NCBI GenBank assembly: GCA_016185305.1
Contig: JACPNV010000001.1
Span: forward strand, 1 to 64,000
Length of the DNA stretch: 64,000 nt
From: Actinomycetota bacterium
GTDB lineage: Bacteria; Actinomycetota; Acidimicrobiia; Acidimicrobiales; Acidimicrobilacustridaceae
Direction: 5' to 3'
Shown here: positions 19,250 through 28,395 of the stretch, piece by piece
Layout of the letters: every line of letters starts with the position of its first letter
Position numbering within the stretch: position 1 is the first letter of the stretch
The notes under the pieces: generated by a model
Told to the model about the DNA's origin: nothing
The model's input: only the letters and a program-made list of their open reading frames with translations
Databases searched by the model: none
Translations under genes and position numbers: made by a program

Positions 19250-22200
19250 CGGCGGCGATTCGGGACGACGATCTCTTCGATCTGGCCGGCCCGTTGCCGA
19301 CTGGCGTGACGGTGCTCGAAGCCAGCGCGGGCACCGGCAAGACGTTCACCATCGCCGGGCTTGCGCTGCGCTACGTCGCCGGAGGCATACCCCTCCCCGA
19401 GATCCTGCTGGTGACGTTCACGCGCATGGCGACAGGCGAGCTGCGCGAGCGCGTGCGCGAGCGCTTCGTCACAGCTGAGCGCGGCCTGCGCCAAGTCATC
19501 GACGGCGGGGCCGCGCCGGAGGGTGACGAGGTTCTCGAGCTCCTTGCCGGTGGCTCCGACGGCGCGCGCGAGCTGCGCCTCGAGCGCATCTCGAAGGCGT
19601 TGGCGGACTTCGACGCAGCGACGATCGCGACGACCCATGGCTTCTGCCAGCACGTCCTCAGTGGTTTGGGCGTGGCCGGCGATGTGGAGGCCGACAGCAC
19701 CTTCATCGAAGATGCGCGTGATCTGGTCGAGGAAGTCGTCGATGACCTCTACGTCCGCAAGTTCCGTCGCGACGGCAAGCCGCCGTTCTCCCGCGACGAG
19801 GCCCTTCGCATCGCGACCACGGTCGTCGACAACTCCAGGGCCGAGATCGAGCCCAAAGACGACTTCGACCCCAAACGCCTGCTGCGCCAGAAGCTGGCCA
19901 ACGCCGTGCTCGACGAGGTCGAAGTGCGCAAGCGCCGCCAGAAGGTCATCACCTACGACGACCTGCTGACCCGGCTGCTGCACACGCTGGAGGACCCCGA
20001 TCGAGGGCCGGCGGCGATCGCCCGCCTGCGGTCCCGCTACCGGGTCGCGCTGGTCGACGAGTTCCAGGACACCGACCCCGTGCAGTGGGAGATCCTCCGG
20101 CTCGCGTTCGCCGAGTCGGCCCGCACGTTGGTGCTCATCGGCGACCCGAAGCAGGCGATCTACGCGTTCCGCGGCGCCGATGTGTACGCCTACCTGCGGG
20201 CCGCGGCCGTAGCCGGCACCCGAGCGACGTTGGCAACCAACCGGCGCAGCGACCAGGGTCTCATCGACGCTTACGACGCGCTCTTCGGCAACGCGCGACT
20301 CGGGCACGCGGAGATCGTCTACCGCACCGTGTGCGCGGTACCGCAGCACCAGCGGCCGCGGCTCGTCGGCGCGCCCGAAGGCGCGGCGCTGCGTGTCCGC
20401 GTCGTACACCGAGACGACGGCAACGTCGAGACCACCCCGAAGACGGGCGCCGTGAAAGCGGCCTCGGGCCGCGCCCACATCGCCGCAGACCTCGCGGCTG
20501 ACGTCGTGCGACTGCTGTCATCGGGCGCGCCCGTCATCGATCGAGATGGCGACGGCGAAGAGGTCAGCCGCCAAACCGTCGGGCCCGGTCACCTCGCCGT
20601 GCTCGTGCGTAGCAACCGGCACGCGTCCCTCGTGCGAGAGGCGCTCGCTGCCGCGGGGGTTCCGGCGGTCATCAACGGCGCAGGAAGCGTGTTCGCGACG
20701 CCCGTCGCCCGCGACTGGTGGGTCCTGCTCGAGGCGCTCGAACGGCCTTCGGCGCCGGCGCGGGTGCGAGCCCTCGCGCTGAGCTCGTTCGTCGGCTGGA
20801 ACGCGGAAGAAGTCGCGGTCGCGAGCGATCGCGACTGGGAGCTCCTGCACGCCCGGGTGCATCGGTGGTCGGCGCTGCTCCGGCAGCGAGGCGTCGCGTC
20901 GTTGCTCGAGCTGGTGACGCGCACCGAGGCGCTGCCCAGCCGCGTGCTGCGGCGGGCCGACGGTGAGCGCCTCGTGACGGACCTTCGCCACATCGGCGAG
21001 CTCCTCCATCTCGAAGCGCACTCGGGGCGGCTCGGCGTCGCCGCGCTCACCGCATGGCTGCGCCAGCGCATCGACGAAGCCCGCCGCGACGTCGTGGCCG
21101 AAGAGCGCAGCCGCCGGTTGGAGTCTGACAACGAGGCGGTCCAGGTGATCACCGTGCACCGCAGCAAGGGCCTCGAGTTCCCGATCGTGTTCGTGCCGTT
21201 CGCGTGGGAACCACCGTTTGTCGACGAGGAACGGCCGGCGATCTTCCACGATCCTGCCAACGGCGACGCGCGCACGATCGACGTGGCGATGTCTGGCGAC
21301 GACTTCGACGAACATCGCCGGCTCGAGTCGCTGGAGGAGCTTGGTGAAGACCTTCGGCTGCTCTACGTCGCGCTCACTCGCGCTCAGCATCAGGCGGTCG
21401 TGTGGTGGGCGAGCGGGTGGGACTGCGAGCAGTCGGCGCTCGGTCGCCTGTTGTTCGCGCGCGAAGGCGATGGAGCCGTGTTGCCTCGCGCCGCTGAACC
21501 GATCGACGAGATCCGCGTCTGCGAGCGGCTCCGAGAGCTGGCGGTCGCCGCGCCCGGGCAGATCTCGGTCGAGCGAACCACCGGCGGCGGGGGCCCACCG
21601 TGGAGGGGCACCCAGTCGGCAACCGCCGCGCTCGCCACCCGGTCGTTCGATCGCCGCATCGACGAGCAGTGGCGCCGAACGTCCTACTCCGGCCTCACGG
21701 CTCAGGCCTATGAGGCCCGCGTCGCGAGCGAGATCGACGAGCCGAGGCTCAACGACGAAGATCTGGCCGCCGAGGCCAACGCCATCGACACCGGCGACGA
21801 CGGGGCCGGCGCCGACCTCGAGGCCGCCTTGCGCGCCGTCCTGCTGCCATTGGCGTCGATGCCAGGAGGTGCTGATGTCGGCTCGCTGGTGCATGCCGTG
21901 TTCGAGCACACCGACTTCCGCGCGGCTGACCTTCGCGCTGAGCTGCAACAGCGGCTCGACGGGCAGGCGTGGCGGCATGTCGACGCCGGTGACCACGGCG
22001 TGCTCGTCGATGGTCTGTGCGACGCCATCGACACGCCGTTGGGGCCGCTCGTCAGCGACGCGCGGCTGCGCGACGTATCGGGCGCCGACCGGCTCGACGA
22101 GCTGGCCTTCGAGCTGCCTCTCGCTGGAGGCGACCAGCCCCGGGCCGAGCTGACGATGGAGATGCTCGCGAGCGTCGTCGACGAGCACCTGCCAGCCGGC

Positions 22201-22668
22201 GACATCCTCGCCGGCTACGCCGAGCGCCTCCGCTATCCGCAGCTCGCCCAAGCGCTGCGGGGTTACCTCACCGGCAGCATCGACGTGGTGCTGCGGACCC
22301 GGTCGCGGGACGGCCAGCCGCGCTTCGTTGTGGTCGACTACAAGACCAACTGGCTCGGCCTCGACGGTGAAGAGCTCACGGCATGGCACTACCGTCCCGC
22401 CGCGATGGCCGACGCCATGCGTCGTGGTGACTATCCGTTGCAGGCGTTGATCTACTCGGTGGCGCTGCACCGGTACCTGCGCTGGCGCCTGCCCGGCTAC
22501 GAGCCGGAGCGCAACCTCGGCGGTGTTCTCTACCTGTTCGTGCGGGGGATGGCCGGCCAGTCGGCGCCGCGGGTCGGCGAGCAGCCGTGCGGGGTCTTCG
22601 CGTGGCAGCCACCCGCGTCGCTGATCGTCGGGTGGAGCGATGCGTTCGATCGGGGGCGCGAGCGATGA
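19246..22668 (+). CDS. recB: Exodeoxyribonuclease V beta subunit
   Basis: UvrD-like motifs VLEASAGTGKTFTIAGLALRYV, VALVDEFQDTDPVQWEILRLAF, IGDPKQAIYAFRGADVYAYL, TVHRSKGLEFPIVFVPF; nuclease FVVVDYKTN. ATGA overlap with recC. Confidence 0.95.
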   Translation: MTAAIRDDDLFDLAGPLPTGVTVLEASAGTGKTFTIAGLALRYVAGGIPLPEILLVTFTRMATGELRERVRERFVTAERGLRQVIDGGAAPEGDEVLELLAGGSDGARELRLERISKALADFDAATIATTHGFCQHVLSGLGVAGDVEADSTFIEDARDLVEEVVDDLYVRKFRRDGKPPFSRDEALRIATTVVDNSRAEIEPKDDFDPKRLLRQKLANAVLDEVEVRKRRQKVITYDDLLTRLLHTLEDPDRGPAAIARLRSRYRVALVDEFQDTDPVQWEILRLAFAESARTLVLIGDPKQAIYAFRGADVYAYLRAAAVAGTRATLATNRRSDQGLIDAYDALFGNARLGHAEIVYRTVCAVPQHQRPRLVGAPEGAALRVRVVHRDDGNVETTPKTGAVKAASGRAHIAADLAADVVRLLSSGAPVIDRDGDGEEVSRQTVGPGHLAVLVRSNRHASLVREALAAAGVPAVINGAGSVFATPVARDWWVLLEALERPSAPARVRALALSSFVGWNAEEVAVASDRDWELLHARVHRWSALLRQRGVASLLELVTRTEALPSRVLRRADGERLVTDLRHIGELLHLEAHSGRLGVAALTAWLRQRIDEARRDVVAEERSRRLESDNEAVQVITVHRSKGLEFPIVFVPFAWEPPFVDEERPAIFHDPANGDARTIDVAMSGDDFDEHRRLESLEELGEDLRLLYVALTRAQHQAVVWWASGWDCEQSALGRLLFAREGDGAVLPRAAEPIDEIRVCERLRELAVAAPGQISVERTTGGGGPPWRGTQSATAALATRSFDRRIDEQWRRTSYSGLTAQAYEARVASEIDEPRLNDEDLAAEANAIDTGDDGAGADLEAALRAVLLPLASMPGGADVGSLVHAVFEHTDFRAADLRAELQQRLDGQAWRHVDAGDHGVLVDGLCDAIDTPLGPLVSDARLRDVSGADRLDELAFELPLAGGDQPRAELTMEMLASVVDEHLPAGDILAGYAERLRYPQLAQALRGYLTGSIDVVLRTRSRDGQPRFVVVDYKTNWLGLDGEELTAWHYRPAAMADAMRRGDYPLQALIYSVALHRYLRWRLPGYEPERNLGGVLYLFVRGMAGQSAPRVGEQPCGVFAWQPPASLIVGWSDAFDRGRER

Positions 22669-24620
22669 CCCCGACTCCGCCGATCACGGCTCGCGATCCC
22701 TTCGACCCGCGGCTGGCGCGGCGCGCGCCGCCCGAGCTGGCCATGTTCAACGAGGCAGGCGTGCTGGCCGCTGCCGACGTTCACGTCGCGACCCGCCTCG
22801 CCGCCCTCGTTGGCGGCGTTCCGCCGGCCGTGGTGCTTGCGATCGCGCTCGCCGTCCGAGCTCCCCGAGCCAGCCATGTGTGCTGTGATCTGGCGTCCAT
22901 CGAGCGCACCGCGACCTCCGACCTCGATCCCCCCGAAGATGTGTCGCTGCTCCCGTGGCCCGCCGCCGAAAGCTGGATCGACGCGGTGGGCGCCAGCCCG
23001 CTCGTCGCCGTCGGCGAGGACGCGCCACCCGACCGGCCGCTCCGGCTGGTAGGCAGCCGCCTGTATCTCGATCGGTACTGGCACGGCGAGCGTGCCATCG
23101 CCGCCGACGTGCGCGAGCGAGCCACCGCTCGCGTCGAAGGCATCGACGAGCGCGCGCTCGCGCTCTCGCTGCGCCGGTTGTTCCCCGAACAGCCAGGGCA
23201 CGAGCCTGACTTGCAGCGCGTCGCCACGGCCGCCGCGGTGCTCCGGCGCTTCTCGGTGATCGCGGGCGGGCCCGGCACGGGCAAGACGACGACCGTGGCG
23301 CGCCTGCTGGCGCTGCTCGACGAGCTGGCTTCGGCCGGCAGTGGGCGGCTTCCTCTTGTCGCGCTGGCCGCGCCCACCGGCAAGGCCGCAGCCCGCCTGG
23401 AGGAGGCAGTGCATGCCGAGGCGCGCCGGCTCGATGTCGAGGGCGGCGTGCGCGACCGGTTGCTCAGCGTCGACGCCTCGACCCTGCACCGGCTGCTGGG
23501 CTGGCGTCCCGACAGCCACAGCCGCTTCCGGCACAACCGCCAGAACAAGCTGCCGCACGATGTGGTGGTCGTCGACGAGATGTCGATGGTCTCGCTGTCG
23601 CTGATGGCGAAGCTCGCCGAGGCGGTCCGGGCCGACGCCCGGCTCGTGCTGCTCGGCGACCCCGACCAGCTTGCCTCGGTCGAAGCGGGCGCGGTGCTCG
23701 GCGACGTCGTCGGCCCGGTGTCGGGCGGGTTGCTCATGTCGGCGGACACTCGCCGCGAGCTCGCGGCGCTCACGGGCCACGACGTGCCCGCCGCCGACCC
23801 GCCCGCCGGCTCGGCGCTGGGGGACGGCATCGTGGTGCTTCGGCGGGTGCACCGCTTCGGCGATGCCATCGCAAGGCTGGCCACCGCGGTGCAGTCCGGC
23901 GACGCCGACGAAGCCATCGCAGTGCTCGCCGCGGGCGACGGCGGCGTCCAGTGGATCGATGGCGATGTGAGCGATCCCGCGACGAGGTCAGCCCTCGAAC
24001 CGGTCCGGGCGGCCGTCGTGCGCGCCTCGGAGGTCGTCACCCGCGCCGCTCGGGCCGGGGCCGACCGGCAGGCCCTCGACGGTCTTCACGAGGTGCGCGT
24101 CCTCTGCGCCCATCGGCGAGGCGCCTACGGCGTGGCGACGTGGATGGCACATGTCGAGCGGTGGCTTCGAAGCGCGATCGATGGCTATGGCGACGGGGGT
24201 CATTGGTACGCCGGGCGACCGCTGCTGGTGACCGCGAACGACTACGGCCTCCGCCTCTACAACGGCGACACCGGTGTGATCGTGATGAGGGACGGGCAGC
24301 CGCGTGCGGTGTTCGAGCGCCAAGGCGAGTTGCTCGAGGTGAGCCCGACGCGCCTCGCCGCGGTCGAGACCGTCCACGCGATGACGATCCACAAGAGCCA
24401 GGGCTCGCAGTTCCAGATGGTCGCCGTACTGCTTCCCGACGAGACCTCGCCGATCCTGACGCGAGAGCTGCTCTACACGGCCATCACGCGTGCGCGGAAC
24501 AGCCTCGTCCTCGCCGGCTCCGAGGCCAGCGTGCGCGCGGCCGTGACCCGCCCGATCGCGAGAGCGTCCGGCCTTCGCGATCGTCTGTGGACGGCCAACG
24601 AATCGATCAGAACGAGGTGA
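22665..24620 (+). CDS. recD: Exodeoxyribonuclease V alpha subunit
   Basis: VIAGGPGTGKTTTVARLLALL, VVVVDEMSMVSLSLMAKLAEAV, LLGDPDQLASVEAGAVLGD, MTIHKSQGSQF. ATGA overlap with recB. Confidence 0.95.
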   Translation: MTPTPPITARDPFDPRLARRAPPELAMFNEAGVLAAADVHVATRLAALVGGVPPAVVLAIALAVRAPRASHVCCDLASIERTATSDLDPPEDVSLLPWPAAESWIDAVGASPLVAVGEDAPPDRPLRLVGSRLYLDRYWHGERAIAADVRERATARVEGIDERALALSLRRLFPEQPGHEPDLQRVATAAAVLRRFSVIAGGPGTGKTTTVARLLALLDELASAGSGRLPLVALAAPTGKAAARLEEAVHAEARRLDVEGGVRDRLLSVDASTLHRLLGWRPDSHSRFRHNRQNKLPHDVVVVDEMSMVSLSLMAKLAEAVRADARLVLLGDPDQLASVEAGAVLGDVVGPVSGGLLMSADTRRELAALTGHDVPAADPPAGSALGDGIVVLRRVHRFGDAIARLATAVQSGDADEAIAVLAAGDGGVQWIDGDVSDPATRSALEPVRAAVVRASEVVTRAARAGADRQALDGLHEVRVLCAHRRGAYGVATWMAHVERWLRSAIDGYGDGGHWYAGRPLLVTANDYGLRLYNGDTGVIVMRDGQPRAVFERQGELLEVSPTRLAAVETVHAMTIHKSQGSQFQMVAVLLPDETSPILTRELLYTAITRARNSLVLAGSEASVRAAVTRPIARASGLRDRLWTANESIRTR

Positions 24621-27600
24621 CCGAAGCGGGATCGTCGAAGTCGGCCTGGGCCGCGGCCACGCGGGGGATCTCGCTCTCCTCGGTGCCGAGGTACGACGCG
24701 ATCACCGCCGGGTGTGACAAGACCTCCGGTGGCGTGCCCCGCGTGATGACCGAGCCGAGCTCCATGGCGACGAACTCGTCGCACACCGCAGTCATGAGGT
24801 TCATGTTGTGGTCGATGAGCGCCATGGCGCAGCCGCTGGCCCGCTGCACGCGCTGAAGCAACGGGATGAGGCCTTCCATGTCTCGTTGGGCCACACCGCC
24901 GCCGGGCTCGTCGAGCAGCACTACCTGGGGCTCCTGGGCGAGGATGCACGCCAGCTCGACCAGGCGGCGGGTACCGGTGGAGAGCTCGCTCGTGAGCCGG
25001 TCGCGCATGTCGTCGAGGTCGAGCAGGTGGAGCAGCTCGTCCACTCGCTCCCACGCCAGGAGCTCGCTCTCGACCGACGCCGGGAGCTGGAACGCCGCCG
25101 CCACCGGGTCGTGGCTGGCAACGTGCATGTCGAGCCCGACCGCGAGGGTCTCGCGCACCGTGAGGCCGGGGTAGAGGCGCGCCTCCTGGAACGAGCGACC
25201 CAACCCTTCGATGGCCCGCCGGTGCGACGGTTGATCGGTGATGTCTTCGCCCGCGAGAAAGATGCGCCCGCCGTCGGGCCGCAGAAACCCGGTTAGCAGA
25301 TCGAACAGCGTGGTCTTTCCCGCGCCGTTGTGGCCGATGATGCCGGTGATCGTGCCGGGCTCGAAGGTGAGCGACACGTTGTTGACGGCGGTGATGCCGC
25401 CATAGCGCTTGGTCAGCCCGCGGCACTCGAGTGCCTCGCCGGCGCGTCCTTTGACCGATGGCGTGTGCTGCGCGGCCGACTGTCGCACGACAGCGGCCGA
25501 CTCGGCATCACCGACGAACACCGAAGCGAGCACCTCGGGATCGGAGAGCAGGTCTTCGGTGCGGCCGCTGAAGTGGATCTCGCCCTTCTCGATGAACTCG
25601 GCCCGCTCGGCGAGCATGAGCGCCACGCTCACCGACTGCTCGACGAGCACGACCGTCGTCCCCGCGTCGCGGATCTGGCGCACCTGCTCGGCCAGCCGGC
25701 TCACGATCGTCGGTGCCAGACCGATCGACAGCTCGTCGATGCACAGCACCTTGGGCCGCGTCGAGAGCGCCATCGCCATCGAGAGCATCTGCTGCTCGCC
25801 ACCGGACAGCTCGCCGGCGCGCAGATCGAGCCGGTCGCGCAGCACGGGCATGAGGTCGAGCATCTTCTCCCGCTCGGCGGCGGCCGTTGCCGGGACGTCT
25901 CGCAGCAGCCACGAGCCGAGGCGCATGTTCTCGGCAACGGTCAACGTCGGGAAGAGGCCGCGCCCGCCGGGCATCAACGCGATGCCACGCTTGGCGATGT
26001 CTTCGGGAGAGCAGCCGACGAGCTTCTCGCCAGCGAAGGTGATGGCGCCCGCGCCCGGCTTCATCAGGCCGGTCACGCAGTTGAGGAAGGTGGACTTGCC
26101 CGCACCGTTGGTGCCGAGCAGGGCCACGATCTCACCTTCGTAGGCCACGAAGTCGACGCCGAACAGCACCTGCATCTGGCCGTAGGAAGCGGTGATGCCG
26201 TTGCAGTCGAGCAGCGGTCGAGTCTCGGGCGCGACGTTGGCCGCGGCCGTCGGGTCGAGTCGTTCGGGCTCGGGCGGAGCCGGTCGCGGGGGAGCTGCCG
26301 GGCCCGCCTCGATCCTCTCCAGCGAGCTGCCGTCCGCCACCTTCGACGGTGCGACGAGGAAGTCGACGTGCGCGTCCTCGTCGTCCTCCGCGAGCACGGC
26401 CCGGTCGCCCGCCAGCTTGAGACCGCACCACACGCCGACCCGGTCGATCACCTCGGTCAAGCCCCTCGGCATGATCAGCAGCACGAGCAACAGGCCGGTG
26501 CCGGTGATGACGAGCTGGTAGTCAGGGAACAGGTAGCTGGCGAGCTGCACGAGAGCCACACCGATGAGGGCACCGCCGATCGACTCGATGCCGCCGATCA
26601 CCGCCATCGAGAACAGCAGCAGGCTCTCCGACGGCTGGAACGAGTGCACCCCGATGCCGCCGAGGAGGACGACCTGCACGCCCCCGGCGAGCCCCGCGAT
26701 CATGCCGGTCATCACGAACGCGCTCAGCCGCGTGCGCGTGGTGGCGACTCCGGCCGCCGCGGCGGCCCGGTCGTTGTCGCGGATGGCGAGCAGGACGCGG
26801 CCGGTGCGCGCCTTGCGGATGCCGTAGACGAGCAGGCACGTCACGACCAGCGCGCCAAGGGTGAAGTAGTAGAGCGTCCGCTCGGAGCTGAGCGGGAACC
26901 GTTGCCACAGCACCGGCCGGTCGATCGAACCGGGGAGTGCTTCGGGGAAGTTCACCGGGTTGAGCATGTAGGCATCGACGACGATGGCGAACGCCAACGT
27001 CGTCACGCCGAGGAACAGACCGTTGAGGCGCAAGCCCGGCAGGCCGATCACCAGCGCGATCGCGCCGCCCGCCGCGGCCGCGACGAGCAACGCGAGGAAC
27101 AGGTCCATCCCGAGGCGGGTGAGCAGGTTGGCGGCGACCAGCCCACCGACGCCGGCGATGGCGAACTGCCCGAGGCTGACCGATCCGCTCCAGCCGGTCA
27201 GCATCACCAGCGACGCGACGAGGATGCCGGCGATCAGGGCGCCGCTCATGCGGCTCACCTGGCTCGACGACGCGAGCAGCGGCAGGGTGATGGCCACGAT
27301 GATCAGCCCCGCCAGCGCGATCACCTTGGCCAGCTTCACCTGCGGGAGGGCGCGTACATGCTCGGGGAGGCGGTTCCGCGCCCCACCCGACCAACCCAAG
27401 GCGGTGCTGGACCGAGCGATCGAGCGCCGCTGCACGAGCAGCGCGACCAGCACGATGAAGAAGAACACGACGGTGGTCGCCGATGCCTGGCGGAAGTTCC
27501 ACTGCACCAACTGGTCGACGACGCCGAGGCCGAGCCCGGCGAGGAAGGCGCGCTTGAGATCGTCCATCCCCGCGATGACCGCGGCCGCCAGCGCGGGAAG

Positions 27601-28395
27601 CAGCAACTGCGGTCCGGCGGCGGCGTCGATCACGAGACCCTTCGATGGCGCGCTCAGCAGCACCGTTCCGGCTGCCAGCGCGCCGGCGATGCCCCACACG
27701 ATGGCGCCCAACCGGTCGACCGGGATGCCGAGGAGCTGGGCTCGCTCGCGGTTGTCGGCCACGCCGCGCACGGCGATGCCCGAGTCGGTGCGCAGCAGGA
27801 ACCACGACAGGGCGATCAGCACCACCGGCACCGCGGTGAGGAGGAAGAGGTCGTTGCCGGTGATGACGACCGGCTCGACGGTGACGCTGATGTCGTTCAG
27901 CGGGGTCTGGAAGCTACCCACCAACGACTGCCCGCCGATGAGCCGCGGGACGACGATCTCGAGGCCACCGAGCACTTGCGCCAGGCCGATCGTGGCGACG
28001 GTCAGGACGAGTCGCGACGAGTTGGTGAAGCGGCGGATGACCAACCGCTCGACGATCACGCCGATGCCCGCGCCGACCACGACGGCGACCACCACGACGA
28101 CGAACCACGGCCAGTTGCGCCCGAGGTAGAGCGACACCGCGATCGTCGCCGGCAGGCCGCCCATCGCGCCGTACGCGAAGTTGACGATGCGCGTGCTGCG
28201 ATAGATGAGGACGAGGCCGACGCCGAGCAAGCCGGTGCCGGTGCCGAAGATCATCCCTTGGATCACGATGCCGGCCGGGACGGCGCCGCGGAACGCGACC
28301 AGCACCACGACCGCCCCCGCCACCGCTGCTCCCGAGAACACCGCGGTGCGCCGGGCGAGGCGTTCGGCGGCCCCAGCCACGGTCGTGGTGGTCAT
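24607..28395 (-). CDS. Four-domain branched-chain-amino-acid-type ABC transporter fusion: LivH permease - LivM permease - LivF ATPase - LivG ATPase
   Basis: Uninterrupted reading frame of about 1262 aa from MTTTTVAGAAERLARR; two permease regions, then GTNGAGKST/LSGGEQQ/VLCIDELSIGL (LivF-like) and GHNGAGKTT/LSTGTRR/VVLLDEPGGGVAQ (LivG-like). N-terminus trimmed from the 1398-aa ORF. Confidence 0.9.
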   Translation of the reverse strand: MTTTTVAGAAERLARRTAVFSGAAVAGAVVVLVAFRGAVPAGIVIQGMIFGTGTGLLGVGLVLIYRSTRIVNFAYGAMGGLPATIAVSLYLGRNWPWFVVVVVAVVVGAGIGVIVERLVIRRFTNSSRLVLTVATIGLAQVLGGLEIVVPRLIGGQSLVGSFQTPLNDISVTVEPVVITGNDLFLLTAVPVVLIALSWFLLRTDSGIAVRGVADNRERAQLLGIPVDRLGAIVWGIAGALAAGTVLLSAPSKGLVIDAAAGPQLLLPALAAAVIAGMDDLKRAFLAGLGLGVVDQLVQWNFRQASATTVVFFFIVLVALLVQRRSIARSSTALGWSGGARNRLPEHVRALPQVKLAKVIALAGLIIVAITLPLLASSSQVSRMSGALIAGILVASLVMLTGWSGSVSLGQFAIAGVGGLVAANLLTRLGMDLFLALLVAAAAGGAIALVIGLPGLRLNGLFLGVTTLAFAIVVDAYMLNPVNFPEALPGSIDRPVLWQRFPLSSERTLYYFTLGALVVTCLLVYGIRKARTGRVLLAIRDNDRAAAAAGVATTRTRLSAFVMTGMIAGLAGGVQVVLLGGIGVHSFQPSESLLLFSMAVIGGIESIGGALIGVALVQLASYLFPDYQLVITGTGLLLVLLIMPRGLTEVIDRVGVWCGLKLAGDRAVLAEDDEDAHVDFLVAPSKVADGSSLERIEAGPAAPPRPAPPEPERLDPTAAANVAPETRPLLDCNGITASYGQMQVLFGVDFVAYEGEIVALLGTNGAGKSTFLNCVTGLMKPGAGAITFAGEKLVGCSPEDIAKRGIALMPGGRGLFPTLTVAENMRLGSWLLRDVPATAAAEREKMLDLMPVLRDRLDLRAGELSGGEQQMLSMAMALSTRPKVLCIDELSIGLAPTIVSRLAEQVRQIRDAGTTVVLVEQSVSVALMLAERAEFIEKGEIHFSGRTEDLLSDPEVLASVFVGDAESAAVVRQSAAQHTPSVKGRAGEALECRGLTKRYGGITAVNNVSLTFEPGTITGIIGHNGAGKTTLFDLLTGFLRPDGGRIFLAGEDITDQPSHRRAIEGLGRSFQEARLYPGLTVRETLAVGLDMHVASHDPVAAAFQLPASVESELLAWERVDELLHLLDLDDMRDRLTSELSTGTRRLVELACILAQEPQVVLLDEPGGGVAQRDMEGLIPLLQRVQRASGCAMALIDHNMNLMTAVCDEFVAMELGSVITRGTPPEVLSHPAVIASYLGTEESEIPRVAAAQADFDDPASVTSF

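Noticed and set aside
20518-22470. 650-aa minus-strand ORF
   Set aside because: Antisense to recB; no domain signature.
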